A stretch of 64,000 nucleotides of DNA from Pseudomonas hefeiensis (lineage in GTDB: Bacteria > Pseudomonadota > Gammaproteobacteria > Pseudomonadales > Pseudomonadaceae). Of the stretch, positions 28,289-38,478 are shown in pieces (positions within the stretch are counted from its first letter, which is position 1; every line of letters begins with the position of its first letter). Made by a program: the position numbers and the translations under genes. The stretch is taken from assembly GCF_030687835.1 (NCBI RefSeq), contig NZ_CP117449.1, positions 3,782,001 to 3,846,000 of the forward strand, in the 5' to 3' direction. The notes below the pieces were generated by a model that made no database searches, was not told the DNA's origin, and was given only the letters and a program-made list of their open reading frames with translations.

Positions 28289-28913
28289 TGTCTGTTGCTG
28301 GTACGTTGACCCAGGTTGACACATCAACCTCGCCCCTCGACGCAAGCCAGCGTCCGGCCATTTGATAACCCAACGAGTAACCGAGCCATCTGGGCTTGTC
28401 GCCGAAACCAAAGAACCACTCGTTGTGATCGTAATACCTTGATTCGAGGCCCTGGAGTCCAACCGGTGAATTTGAAAGATCCGCGAACTCAATGGCACAT
28501 TCCCAAGGCTCCGGATCGCTACCGAGCAAATGCCGAACAAATTGACCGGCAAGCCCTTCGCTGACCAGAGCCTCGCCCAAAGTCCAACCATAGCCAGGAC
28601 CGCCCATGCGCAGGCAATGATGAACCTCATGAATAACATGTCGACGCAACGCACCGGTGCGTAGGCTGGAAAGGAAATTGGGATTATCGGGATCAAGGGT
28701 CATGGAAAACATGGAACTTCGATACGCCCGCCCTACCAGACCCATTTCCGGAATGGTTTCGCCTGGTAGCCTCTGAATCAGAACATCGAGCCTCGGCGGG
28801 GGCATCAGGCGAGCAAGGGTCTCGTACGCGGCATCAAATTCGTCAGTCAGCTCGCGGCGAAACTCGGCCAGGCTCCCCGAGGCCTCCAGCCAGTGCAGCG
28901 TCCATTTCTCCAT
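28242..28913 (-). CDS. DUF2268 putative zinc-dependent protease
   Basis: A 223-residue protein with a gluzincin-like HEVHH motif in RRHVIHEVHHCLR (about residue 92-103) and a downstream glutamate in LVSEGLAGQFVRHLLG that can complete a zinc site. This matches the DUF2268 'predicted Zn-dependent protease' family. No signal peptide is visible, so it is probably cytosolic. AGGAGAG precedes the start on the minus strand. Its 3' end overlaps the HIT-like gene by 47 bp. Substrate unknown. Confidence 0.8.
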   Translation of the reverse strand: MEKWTLHWLEASGSLAEFRRELTDEFDAAYETLARLMPPPRLDVLIQRLPGETIPEMGLVGRAYRSSMFSMTLDPDNPNFLSSLRTGALRRHVIHEVHHCLRMGGPGYGWTLGEALVSEGLAGQFVRHLLGSDPEPWECAIEFADLSNSPVGLQGLESRYYDHNEWFFGFGDKPRWLGYSLGYQMAGRWLASRGEVDVSTWVNVPATDIMAIALEEGLVSAES

Positions 28914-29193
28914 AACCCTCTCCTTTAATCACAGTACTGGCCCGATAGTTCCATGCCGCTCGCGACAGTAAATTTCCCTAGGGCAGCTGTCCAGTGTCGA
29001 TAGATTCGACTGCCCCTCTGTCTGTAGGCCATCTCTGGCAAAAAACTATCGCGATTCCTACAAAGCTCTCGGACCCCGGTGCCTTGTCCGTCGAGCGCGG
29101 GGAAACCTATAGTCATTCCGTCGCCCCAGAATGGCGATCAGGTTTGGCGACCTGTGGATCGGATCAGCCCTTTAACCTGATCGGAGCAATCCC

Positions 29194-29466
29194 ATGCAAA
29201 GATACATCCCCATCACCGGCATCGACTTCACCCCTGCTTCCCTCCTCATTGATACTCAAGCCCCGCTGGACGTCTTGCACGCAACCGCTGATTACCGGAT
29301 CCGCGTGGCAACTCAAGTACTGGAAAACATCGCGTTCCGATCCGAGATCGCCAGCGACACAGTGGTGCTTTCGGACCTTGCGCAACTTTTGGTGATTCCG
29401 TTGCGTGATGGGTGTGATTTGCTGGGGGTGATTGGTCGACGGCTTCAGGCGCAGGTCAAAAGCTGA
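29194..29466 (+). CDS. small hypothetical protein (90 aa)
   Basis: A soluble 90-residue protein starting MQRYIPITGIDFTPASLLID. The ALLID/PLDVLHATADYRIRVATQVL region and the helical remainder resemble the small Pseudomonas DUF3077/DUF6124-type proteins in size and layout, but I cannot claim membership. A good intrinsic terminator follows eight bases after the stop, which supports a real single-gene unit. The preceding 280 bp (28914-29193) show no other gene. Confidence 0.6.
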   Translation: MQRYIPITGIDFTPASLLIDTQAPLDVLHATADYRIRVATQVLENIAFRSEIASDTVVLSDLAQLLVIPLRDGCDLLGVIGRRLQAQVKS

Positions 29467-29473
29467 TGAAACG

Positions 29474-29498
29474 ACGGGCGCCTGAAAGCGCCCGTTTT
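29474..29498. terminator. intrinsic terminator
   Basis: ACGGGCGC (29474-29481), loop CTGAAA, GCGCCCGT (29488-29495) and then TTT. It ends the 90-residue gene. The next 386 bp (29499-29884) carry no gene that I can support. Confidence 0.8.
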
Positions 29499-29884
29499 AC
29501 GTAATTATAGATGGTATCTGCACCGTGCATCAGATCTGAACATCTAGTTAAAAGGTCCCACCGGCAGAGAGCGGCCATGTGCGGTCAGCCCCTCCCAGCT
29601 CGAAGGGGAGATCAAGCGAGTCAGTGCAGCACTGGAGTAAGGCAGTAAAAGCACTGCAACACACCCAACTCGACGTAGCAATATTCCCCTCCTCCAGTTA
29701 CGCCCGACAACCAACCCCATACGAAGGTCAGAGTGGTGCGTCCAGCGTGATCAACGCCTACCTTGCCACGAATAGAACCAATCCTGCTGCAAGCGATGAA
29801 CTCAGAGCAACCATCGCAGTAGCCATCCCCCTTTTATCGCCTTCCAACCAGAAACCCGTTTCAGGGACTTGTGCTTCCGGTATT

Positions 29885-29896
29885 ATGGTATACCAT
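29885..29896. promoter_or_regulatory. GntR-type operator 1 (main catabolic operon)
   Basis: Perfect palindrome ATGGTATACCAT in the longer shared block TATTATGGTATACCAT (29881-29896), 38 bp before the DUF1185 gene. The same block recurs at 37037, 38303, 44315 and 44488, each time in front of a gene of the island. The size and symmetry suit a FadR-subfamily GntR protein such as the one encoded at 35396. Confidence 0.75.
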
Positions 29897-29934
29897 CAGA
29901 CGCACAGACACTCTTACCCTACACGGAGCAGCTC

Positions 29935-30525
29935 ATGAGTTTCGAAATCCGCAAGATCGTCAGCTATGTCGAAGAAACCTTTATCGAAGGCGGCAAGGCT
30001 GCCGACAAGCCCGTGACCATGGTCGGACTGGCCGTCGTGATGAAAAACCCTTGGCTGGGTCGCGGCTTTGTCGAAGACCTGAAGCCGGAAATTCGCGCCA
30101 ACTGCTCCGACCTCGGTGCGCTGATGGTCGAGCGTCTGGTGGGCATCATCGGCGGCGCCGAGAAGATCGAGGCTTATGGCAAGGCCGCTGTAGTGGGCGC
30201 CGACGGTGAAATCGAACACGCCTCCGCCGTCATCCATACCCTGCGCTTCGGCAACCATTACCGCGAAGCGGTCAAAGCCAAGAGCTACCTCAGCTTTACC
30301 AACAAGCGCGGCGGCCCAGGCACCTCGATCCAGATCCCGATGATGCACAAGGACGACGAAGGCCTGCGTTCGCACTACATCACCCTGGAAATGCAGATCG
30401 AAGATGCACCGCGTGCCGACGAAATCGTGGTGGTTCTGGGTTGCGCCGATGGCGGCCGCCTGCACCCACGCATCGGCAACCGTTACATCGATCTCGAAGA
30501 ACTGGCTGCTGAAAACGCCCAATAA
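29935..30525 (+). CDS. DUF1185 'amino acid synthesis' family protein
   Basis: A 196-residue protein of the AA_synth/DUF1185 family: MSFEIRKIVSYVEETFIEGG, the KPVTMVGLAVVMKNPWLGRG block, and VVLGCADGGRLHPRIGNRY near the end. The family's reaction is not established; members sit in catabolic clusters beside oxidoreductases and FCD-type regulators. It is the first gene of the operon behind operator 1. ATG 29935 is preceded by CGGAG; the longer frame to 29869 would overlap the operator and is rejected. Confidence 0.85.
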   Translation: MSFEIRKIVSYVEETFIEGGKAADKPVTMVGLAVVMKNPWLGRGFVEDLKPEIRANCSDLGALMVERLVGIIGGAEKIEAYGKAAVVGADGEIEHASAVIHTLRFGNHYREAVKAKSYLSFTNKRGGPGTSIQIPMMHKDDEGLRSHYITLEMQIEDAPRADEIVVVLGCADGGRLHPRIGNRYIDLEELAAENAQ

Positions 30526-30568
30526 TCAATGTCGGTAAGAACAACAAAAAGGCATGCAGGAGCGCTCC

Positions 30569-31402
30569 ATGATTCGGCTCACCGCTGAACGCACCCCGGC
30601 TGGCACCAGTTACCTGGCGACCGGCCAAGGCCAGCCCGTGGTTTTGATCCACGGCGTGGGCCTGAACAAAGAAATGTGGGGCGGCCAGGTCGTTGGCCTG
30701 GCCACGAAGTACCGTGTGATTGCCTACGACATGCTTGGCCATGGCGCCAGCCCGCGCCCGGAAAGCGGCACGCCTCTACTGGGCTATGCCGACCAGTTGC
30801 TGGAACTGCTCGATCACCTGCAACTGCCTCAGGCAACCGTGATCGGTTTTTCCATGGGCGGGCTGGTGGCGCGGGCGTTTGCCTTGCATTACCCGCAACG
30901 CTTGCAAGGCCTGGTGGTGCTCAACAGCGTCTTCAACCGCAGCCCCGAGCAACGCGCCGGTGTCATCGCCCGCACCGCTCAGGCAGCCGAACATGGTCCG
31001 AACGCCAACGCCGAAGCGGCGCTGTCGCGCTGGTTCAGCCGCGAATACCAGGCGGCCAACCCGGCACAGATCGCCGCGCTACGCCAGACCTTGGCGGGTA
31101 ACGATCCGCAGGGTTACCTGACCACTTATGAGCTGTTCGCGACCCAGGACATGTACCGCGCTGACGACTTGGGTCGCATTCAGGTGCCGACACTGATCGC
31201 CACCGGTGAACTGGACCCGGGCTCGACGCCGGAAATGGCCGAGCAATTGGCCGCACGCATTCCCGGCGCAACAGTTGCCGTGCTCGCCGAGCAGCGGCAT
31301 ATGATGCCCGTAGAATCGCCGCGTCTGGTCAACCAGTTGTTGCTGGAGTTTCTCGACACGGCAAACGCCCGACAAAACCAAATAAAGGGGATCGTTGCAT
31401 GA
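30569..31402 (+). CDS. alpha/beta hydrolase
   Basis: A 277-residue alpha/beta hydrolase. Oxyanion motif LIHGVGLNKEMWG, nucleophile Ser in GFSMGGLVA, acid Asp in ATGELDPGS and His in EQRHMMPVE. It resembles RutD, 3-oxoadipate enol-lactonase and related ring-fission hydrolases. In this operon a plausible role is hydrolysis of an amide, enamide or ester after ring opening. ATG 30569 is chosen because GGAG (30558-30561) lies seven bases upstream; ATG 30554 has its AAGG too close. Its end overlaps the next start (ATGA). Confidence 0.85.
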   Translation: MIRLTAERTPAGTSYLATGQGQPVVLIHGVGLNKEMWGGQVVGLATKYRVIAYDMLGHGASPRPESGTPLLGYADQLLELLDHLQLPQATVIGFSMGGLVARAFALHYPQRLQGLVVLNSVFNRSPEQRAGVIARTAQAAEHGPNANAEAALSRWFSREYQAANPAQIAALRQTLAGNDPQGYLTTYELFATQDMYRADDLGRIQVPTLIATGELDPGSTPEMAEQLAARIPGATVAVLAEQRHMMPVESPRLVNQLLLEFLDTANARQNQIKGIVA

Positions 31403-32880
31403 CACTCGCACGCTTCCAGATGTGCATCGGCGGTGAATGGGTCGATGCCCTCTCCGGCAAGACTTTTGAAAGCCTGAACCCGGCCCTGGCTCAAGCCTGG
31501 GCTGAATTGCCCGATGCCGACGAAGCCGATGTCGAGCGCGCCGTGCAGTCTGCGCAGACGGCTTTCGACAGCCCGGCCTGGCGTGGCCTCACCGCCACCG
31601 CGCGGGGCAAACTGCTGCGCCGCCTCGGTGACCTGATCGCTGAAAACAAGGAGCAACTGGCGCAGCTGGAAAGCCGCGACAACGGCAAGCTGATTCGCGA
31701 AACCCGCGGTCAGGTCGGCTACCTGCCGGAGTTCTTCCACTACACCGCGGGCCTGGCCGACAAGCTCGAAGGCGGCACCCTGCCCCTCGACAAGCCTGAT
31801 CTGTTTGCTTACACGGTGCATGAAGCCATGGGTGTGGTCGCGGCGATCATTCCCTGGAACAGCCCGCTGTACCTGACGGCAATCAAACTGGCGCCGGCGC
31901 TGGCGGCAGGCAACACCATTGTGATCAAACCGTCCGAGCACGCCTCGGCAACCATTCTCGAGCTGGCTCGCCTGGCGCTGGAAGCCGGCATCCCGCCGGG
32001 CGTGGTCAACGTCGTCACCGGTTACGGCCCGAGCACCGGCGCAGCCCTCACCCGCCATCCGCTGGTGCGCAAGATCGCCTTCACCGGCGGCGCTGCCACG
32101 GCCCGGCATGTGGTGCGCAGCAGCGCCGAGAACTTCGCCAAGCTGTCGCTGGAACTGGGCGGCAAATCACCGAACATTATCTTTGCCGACGCTGACCTCG
32201 ACAGCGCGATCAATGGTGCGATTGCCGGGATCTATGCGGCATCAGGCCAGAGCTGCGTTTCCGGTTCGCGGTTGTTGGTGCAGGACGAAATCTACGATGA
32301 GTTCGTCGATCGTCTGGTCGAACGCGCCAAGCGCATCCGCATCGGCAACCCGCAGGAAGACAGTAGTGAAATGGGCCCGATGGCCACTGCGCAACAACTG
32401 GCCGTGGTCGAAGGCTTGGTAGCCGATGCCGTCGCCGAGGGGGCGCGTCTGCGCCTGGGCGGCAAGCGTCCAGAGAACCTGGGGGATGGCTGGTTCTATG
32501 AGCCAACCCTGTTCGAATGCGACCGCAATTCGATGAAGATCATGCAGGAGGAAGTCTTCGGTCCAGTGGCCTCGGTCATCCGTTTCAAAGATGAAGCCGA
32601 AGCGCTGGCGATTGCCAACGACTCGCAGTTCGGTCTCGCCGCCGGTATCTGGACCCGCGACCTGGGGCGTGCCCATCGCCTGGCCCGGGACGTTCGCTCG
32701 GGCATTATCTGGGTCAACACCTACCGTGCTGTCTCGGCCATGGCGCCGATCGGCGGCTTCAAGAACAGCGGTTATGGACGCGAGAGCGGCATCGATTCGG
32801 TGCTGGCCTACACCGAGCTGAAAACGGTGTGGATCAACCTCTCTCAGGCACCTATGCCTGATCCCTTCGTGATGCGCTAG
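31399..32880 (+). CDS. aldehyde dehydrogenase
   Basis: A 493-residue NAD(P)-dependent aldehyde dehydrogenase. Cofactor and active-site motifs: IPWNSPLYLTAIKLAPALAA, GYGPSTGAALTRHP, FTGGAATAR, general base Glu in LSLELGGKSPN and nucleophile Cys in ASGQSCVSGSRLL. It is the non-GabD type, close to 5-carboxymethyl-2-hydroxymuconate-semialdehyde or betaine-aldehyde groups. It overlaps the hydrolase gene by four bases; the flavin reductase follows 12 bp later. A role on the first aldehyde of the pathway is inferred. Confidence 0.9.
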   Translation: MTLARFQMCIGGEWVDALSGKTFESLNPALAQAWAELPDADEADVERAVQSAQTAFDSPAWRGLTATARGKLLRRLGDLIAENKEQLAQLESRDNGKLIRETRGQVGYLPEFFHYTAGLADKLEGGTLPLDKPDLFAYTVHEAMGVVAAIIPWNSPLYLTAIKLAPALAAGNTIVIKPSEHASATILELARLALEAGIPPGVVNVVTGYGPSTGAALTRHPLVRKIAFTGGAATARHVVRSSAENFAKLSLELGGKSPNIIFADADLDSAINGAIAGIYAASGQSCVSGSRLLVQDEIYDEFVDRLVERAKRIRIGNPQEDSSEMGPMATAQQLAVVEGLVADAVAEGARLRLGGKRPENLGDGWFYEPTLFECDRNSMKIMQEEVFGPVASVIRFKDEAEALAIANDSQFGLAAGIWTRDLGRAHRLARDVRSGIIWVNTYRAVSAMAPIGGFKNSGYGRESGIDSVLAYTELKTVWINLSQAPMPDPFVMR

Positions 32881-32892
32881 GAGACCCCCTCC

Positions 32893-33378
32893 ATGATCGA
32901 ACCCGGCATTTACAAAGACGTCATGAGCTCGTTCCCTTCCGGGGTCACGGTGGTCACAACCCTGGACCCGGACGGTGGCATCGTCGGCATCACCGCCAGC
33001 GCCTTCAGTGCACTGTCGATTGATCCGGCACTGGTGCTGTTTTGCCCCAACTACGCCTCCGACACGTATCCGATCCTTCGTGACAGCCAGCAATTCGCGA
33101 TTCATCTGCTGTCCGCCGACCAGACTGCCGAAGCCTATGCGTTTGCAGGGAAAGGCAAGGACAAGGCCAAAGGCATCGACTGGCACCTCAGCGAGCTGGG
33201 CAACCCGCTGCTGCGCAAAGCCACGGCGATCATCGAGTGCGAACTGTGGCGTGAATACGACGGCGGCGATCACGCGATCATCGTCGGCGCGGTGAAGAAC
33301 CTGATTCTGCCCGAGCAACCGGTCACGCCGATGATCTATCACAAAGGCAAGCTGGGCCCGCTGCCCACCCTGGCCTGA
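32893..33378 (+). CDS. flavin reductase, RutF/HpaC-like (copy 1)
   Basis: A 161-residue flavin reductase domain protein: FPSGVTVVTTLDPDG, the flavin-binding GITASAFSALSIDPALVLFC and HAIIVGAVKNL. Such proteins supply FMNH2 or FADH2 to two-component monooxygenases. A second copy at 44554 is similar over its whole length, so one arose by duplication. This copy lies in the hydrolase/dehydrogenase operon rather than beside the monooxygenase. GGAG is upstream of the ATG. Confidence 0.9.
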   Translation: MIEPGIYKDVMSSFPSGVTVVTTLDPDGGIVGITASAFSALSIDPALVLFCPNYASDTYPILRDSQQFAIHLLSADQTAEAYAFAGKGKDKAKGIDWHLSELGNPLLRKATAIIECELWREYDGGDHAIIVGAVKNLILPEQPVTPMIYHKGKLGPLPTLA

Positions 33379-33445
33379 CGTCTACATTTGGGCTGCGTCT
33401 ACCCCCCCGGTGCGGCCCTTTTTTACATCTATTATGGGAGCCGGC

Positions 33446-34923
33446 ATGAGCCCAGCAGCCTTGCAACTGTTCCGCCAGCAGGCCTATATCGACGGCCAAT
33501 GGCTGGATGCGCCCGATGGCGCCTGTCAGGACATTTTCAACCCGGCCACCGGCGAAAAAATCGGCCAGGTGCCCAACCTTGGCGCCGCAGAAGCTCGTCA
33601 GGCCATCGCCGCCGCCAACAAAGCCTGGCCGGCCTGGCGCGCACTGACCGCCAAGGAACGCAGCCAGACGCTAAAGCGCTGGCACGCACTGATGCTGGAG
33701 CACGCCGATGCCCTGGCGGAAATCCTCACTCTGGAACAAGGCAAGCCCCTGGCCGAAGCCAAGGGTGAAATCCTCTACGCCGCGAGTTTCATCGAGTGGT
33801 TCGCCGAAGAAGCCAAGCGCATCTACGGCGACACCATTCCCAGCCACAAAGGCGATGCGCGCATTGTGGTCAGCAAGGAACCGATCGGCGTGGTCGCGGC
33901 CATCACCCCGTGGAATTTCCCGGCGGCGATGATCACCCGCAAGGCCGGCCCGGCGCTGGCGGCCGGCTGCCCATGCATCGTCAAACCGGCACCGGAAACC
34001 CCGTTCTCGGCGCTGGCCATGGCCGCGTTGGCGGAACAGGCCGGGATTCCACCGGGCATTTTTAATGTGATCACAGGTGACGCCGTGGCCATCGGCGGTG
34101 AGCTGACCGCCAGCCTGCTGGTGCGCAAACTGTCGTTCACCGGCTCCACCGCCATCGGCAAACTGCTCATGGCGCAGTGCGCGCCAACGCTGAAAAAAGT
34201 CTCGCTGGAATTGGGGGGCAACGCGCCCTTCATCGTGTTCGACGATGCTGATCTGGAGCGTGCCGTGGAAGGCGCGCTGATCGCCAAGTTCCGCAATGCC
34301 GGGCAAACCTGTGTCTGTGCCAATCGCTTCCTGGTGCAGAGCGGCATTCATGATGCTTTTGCCACGCGACTGGCCGAGCGCGTGGCACACAACTGAACGT
34401 TGGCAGTGGTTTCGAGGCAGGTGTCACCCAAGGCCCGCTGATTAACGAACGCGCGGTGGCCAAAGTCGAAGACCACGTTCAGGACGCCCTCTCCCAAGGC
34501 GCGCAACTGCTTTGCGGCGGCGAACGCCATGCACTGGGACACGGCTTCTTCCAGCCAACCGTGCTGGCCGGCGTGACCGGTGACATGAAAGTCGCTCAAG
34601 AGGAAACCTTCGGCCCGCTGGCTGCAGTGTTCCGCTTCGACACCGAAGCCGAGGCCGTGCACTTGGCCAATGACACCGAATTCGGCCTCGCGGCGTACTG
34701 CTACACCCGCGATCTTGGCCGAGCCTGGCGCATGAGTGAAGCACTGGAATACGGCATGGTCGGGATCAATGAAGGGCTGATTTCTACCGAAGTCGCACCC
34801 TTTGGCGGGATCAAATCCTCGGGGCTGGGCCGTGAAGGGTCCAAGTACGGCATCGAAGATTATCTGGAGCTCAAATACACCTTGATGGGCGGGCTCGACG
34901 ATTTTGGGAGCGCACAGCGATGA
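33446..34923 (+). pseudogene. succinate-semialdehyde-type aldehyde dehydrogenase, frameshifted
   Basis: Two frames make up one GabD-like dehydrogenase. The first (33446-34396) carries AAITPWNFPAAMITRK, FTGSTAIGK, LELGGNAPFIVFDDADL and the catalytic Cys in NAGQTCVCANRFL, then stops after ERVAHN. The second continues [19 protein letters not shown] to the normal C-terminus at 34923. At 34386-34391 there is CACACA; removing one CA restores V-A-Q-L-N-V-G-S and a 491-residue protein of normal length. It may be a true mutation, a slippage-switched gene or a sequencing error. GGGAG precedes ATG 33446. The next gene overlaps its end by four bases. Confidence 0.85.
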
Positions 34924-35309
34924 GCAATGAAAAATATGAAAAAGGCCTGAAAATTCGCACCCAGGTGTTGGGCGCAGCCTATGTGAACCGCTCCATCGAG
35001 AACGCCGACGACTTCACCCGGCCTCTTCAGGAGATGGTCACCGAGTACTGCTGGGGCCACGTCTGGGGCCGTGAGGGTTTGTCGCTTAAAGAGCGCAGCA
35101 TGATAAACTTGGCGATGATTTCGGCCCTCAATCGGCCTCACGAACTCAAGCTGCATGTACGCGGCGCCTTGCGTAACGGGCTGAGTCGTGAACAAATACG
35201 CGAAATTCTGCTTCAGGTCGGTATTTATTGCGGTGTTCCCGCTGCCGTAGACAGTTTTCGGCTCGCCCGTGAAGCCTTCGCCGAAGCCGATGCCGAGGCC
35301 TCCAGTTAA
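34920..35309 (+). CDS. PcaC-like carboxymuconolactone decarboxylase family protein
   Basis: A 129-residue protein with the full CMD pattern: [40 protein letters not shown] and [18 protein letters not shown]. It resembles 4-carboxymuconolactone decarboxylase more than AhpD peroxidases, as there is no CxxC. In a pathway without protocatechuate genes, its substrate must differ; it may handle a ring-fission product. Its ATG overlaps the stop of the aldehyde dehydrogenase (ATGA). Confidence 0.85.
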   Translation: MSNEKYEKGLKIRTQVLGAAYVNRSIENADDFTRPLQEMVTEYCWGHVWGREGLSLKERSMINLAMISALNRPHELKLHVRGALRNGLSREQIREILLQVGIYCGVPAAVDSFRLAREAFAEADAEASS

Positions 35310-35395
35310 CCCTTGGCTGTTTTGATGACCTGAGCACGATGATCCTGGATCGAAGTGCTCTTTTTGCATGGACAGCCACACTCAGAGCGGACCCC

Positions 35396-36714
<1,319 letters not shown>

Positions 36715-36720
36715 CATCGC

Positions 36721-37014
36721 CTAAGGTGCCACCCCCTCGACAATGACCACCTCGGCCCGGGCCACGCCCTCGCGGTGATGTTTCGCCTCCTGATATTGCT
36801 CGCTGTGATAACAGCTCAGCGCCTGCTCGTAAGAATCGAACTCGATGACCACGCTGCGTTGCGGTGTCGGCCGACCTTCCATCGCTTCGCTGCGCCCGCC
36901 CCGGGCCAGCATCCGCCCGCCATATAGAGCGAACGCCGCCGGAGCGCGTTGGGTGTATTGGCTGTATTGATCGGGGTCGGTGACATCCACGTGAGCAATC
37001 CAGTACGCCTTCAT
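36721..37014 (-). CDS. DUF1330 family protein
   Basis: A 97-residue ferredoxin-like-fold protein: MKAYWIAHVDVTDPDQYSQY, FALYGGRMLARGG and SVVIEFDSYEQALSCYHSEQ match DUF1330, a family related to EthD and dimeric alpha/beta barrels. Function unknown. It is transcribed away from the ribBX-like gene, sharing the gap that holds operator 2, and its end is six bases from the NUDIX gene on the opposite strand. Confidence 0.85.
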   Translation of the reverse strand: MKAYWIAHVDVTDPDQYSQYTQRAPAAFALYGGRMLARGGRSEAMEGRPTPQRSVVIEFDSYEQALSCYHSEQYQEAKHHREGVARAEVVIVEGVAP

Positions 37015-37036
37015 AGTGACCTCTTGGTTTATTTCG

Positions 37037-37055
37037 TATTATGGTATACCAATAA
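37037..37055. promoter_or_regulatory. GntR-type operator 2 (divergent DUF1330/ribBX)
   Basis: TATTATGGTATACCAATAA with core TGGTATACCA (37042-37051). It lies about 25 bp from the DUF1330 start and 35 bp from the ribBX-like start, so one site could control both directions. Confidence 0.7.
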
Positions 37056-37085
37056 ATATACCCACCAAACACTGAGAGTTCCAGT

Positions 37086-38195
37086 ATGGCCTTCAACAGC
37101 ATCGAAGAAATCATCGAAGATTACCGGCAAGGCAAGATGGTGCTGCTGGTCGATGACGAGGACCGGGAAAACGAAGGCGACCTGCTGATCGCCGCCGACC
37201 GCTGCACCGCAGAGGTCATCAGCTTCATGGCTCGTGAAGCGCGCGGATTGATTTGCCTGACCCTGACCGACGAGCACTGCCAGCGCCTGGGTCTGGAGCA
37301 AATGGTGCCGAGCAATGGCAGTGTGTTCAGCACCGCGTTTACGGTATCCATCGAGGCCGCTGTGGGCGTAACCACTGGTATTTCCGCCGCCGATCGGGCG
37401 CGTACCGTTGCCGCCGCCGTAGCCGCCAATGCAGGTTCCACGGACATTGTGCAGCCTGGCCATATCTTCCCGCTACGCGCCAAGGAAGGCGGCGTGCTGA
37501 CCCGTGCCGGCCACACCGAAGCCGGTTGCGACCTCGCTCGCCTGGCCGGTTTCACTCCCGCTTCGGTCATCGTCGAAGTAATGAACGACGACGGCACCAT
37601 GGCCCGCCGCCCGGACCTGGAAGTGTTCGCCCGTAAACACGGGATCAAGATCGGCACCATCGCCGATCTGATCCATTACCGGCTCAGCACCGAACACACC
37701 GTGGTGCGCATTGGTGAACGCGAACTGCCGACGGTGCATGGCACTTTCCGGCTGATCACCTTTGAGGACCGCATCGAAGGTGGCGTGCATATGGCGATGG
37801 TCATGGGTGACATTCGTCGAGAAGAACCCACCCTGGTGCGGGTTCATGTGATCGATCCGCTGCGTGATCTGGTCGGTGCGCAGTACAGCGGTCCGTCCAA
37901 CTGGACGTTGTGGGCCGCGTTGCAACGGGTGGCTGAAGAAGGTCGTGGCGTGGTGGTCGTGCTGGCCAATCATGAGTCGTCGCAAGCGCTGCTGGAACGC
38001 GTTCCACAACTCACTCAGCCGCCACGACAGTTCAGCCGCTCGCAATCGCGCATCTATTCTGAAGTAGGGACCGGGGCGCAGATTTTGCAGGATCTCGGCG
38101 TGGGCAAGTTGCGTCATCTCGGCCCGCCACTGAAGTACGCAGGCTTGACCGGTTACGACCTGGAAGTGATCGAGAGCATCCCGTTCACCGAATGA
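37086..38195 (+). CDS. RibBX-like 3,4-dihydroxy-2-butanone-4-phosphate synthase with degenerate GTP cyclohydrolase II domain
   Basis: A 369-residue protein. The N-terminal half is an intact RibB: VDDEDRENEGDLLIAADR, TRAGHTEAGCDLARLAG and the ribulose-5-phosphate site GLICLTL. The C-terminal half aligns with GTP cyclohydrolase II, but the zinc-binding C-x10-CxC is missing (the region reads RVHVIDPLRDLVGAQYSG), so it cannot be a normal RibA. This combination is known as RibBX. Its operator and position suggest that it boosts flavin supply for the flavin-dependent enzymes of the island; the housekeeping riboflavin genes would be elsewhere. Confidence 0.88.
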   Translation: MAFNSIEEIIEDYRQGKMVLLVDDEDRENEGDLLIAADRCTAEVISFMAREARGLICLTLTDEHCQRLGLEQMVPSNGSVFSTAFTVSIEAAVGVTTGISAADRARTVAAAVAANAGSTDIVQPGHIFPLRAKEGGVLTRAGHTEAGCDLARLAGFTPASVIVEVMNDDGTMARRPDLEVFARKHGIKIGTIADLIHYRLSTEHTVVRIGERELPTVHGTFRLITFEDRIEGGVHMAMVMGDIRREEPTLVRVHVIDPLRDLVGAQYSGPSNWTLWAALQRVAEEGRGVVVVLANHESSQALLERVPQLTQPPRQFSRSQSRIYSEVGTGAQILQDLGVGKLRHLGPPLKYAGLTGYDLEVIESIPFTE

Positions 38196-38302
38196 GTCCG
38201 GGGCTGGCCCCTTTACCCACGCAGTCCACTATTGGATGGCCTGACGGCAAAAAAACCGCTTTTGGCTGATAGCCGGTAAGGCAAAGTGCTTGCACAAAGT
38301 TT

Positions 38303-38328
38303 GGAATACCATAATATGATATTCCATA
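38303..38328. promoter_or_regulatory. GntR-type operator 3 (double, ABC transporter)
   Basis: Two overlapping copies of the motif in opposite orientation: GGAATACCATAATA (38303-38316) and TATGATATTCCAT (38315-38327), giving the larger palindrome TGGAATA...TATTCCA. They lie about 150 bp before the substrate-binding-protein gene. Confidence 0.7.
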
Positions 38329-38478
38329 GACCGGACATTCCAACCAAGGGCCCCCGACAGGGAAAGCACCAACAACAGCCCTTGGCACGGTCGCCTTTAG
38401 AGGCCAGATGGACCTACTGCTCCCGATAGGCGGGCATCAACAGCCCGCTCACAAACACAACAAAATGAGGGCGTAAAA

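Noticed and set aside
29579..29938. 119-codon frame before the DUF1185 gene
   Set aside because: Composition is low in hydrophobic core, it crosses operator 1 and the DUF1185 start, and it has no ribosome binding site or family resemblance.
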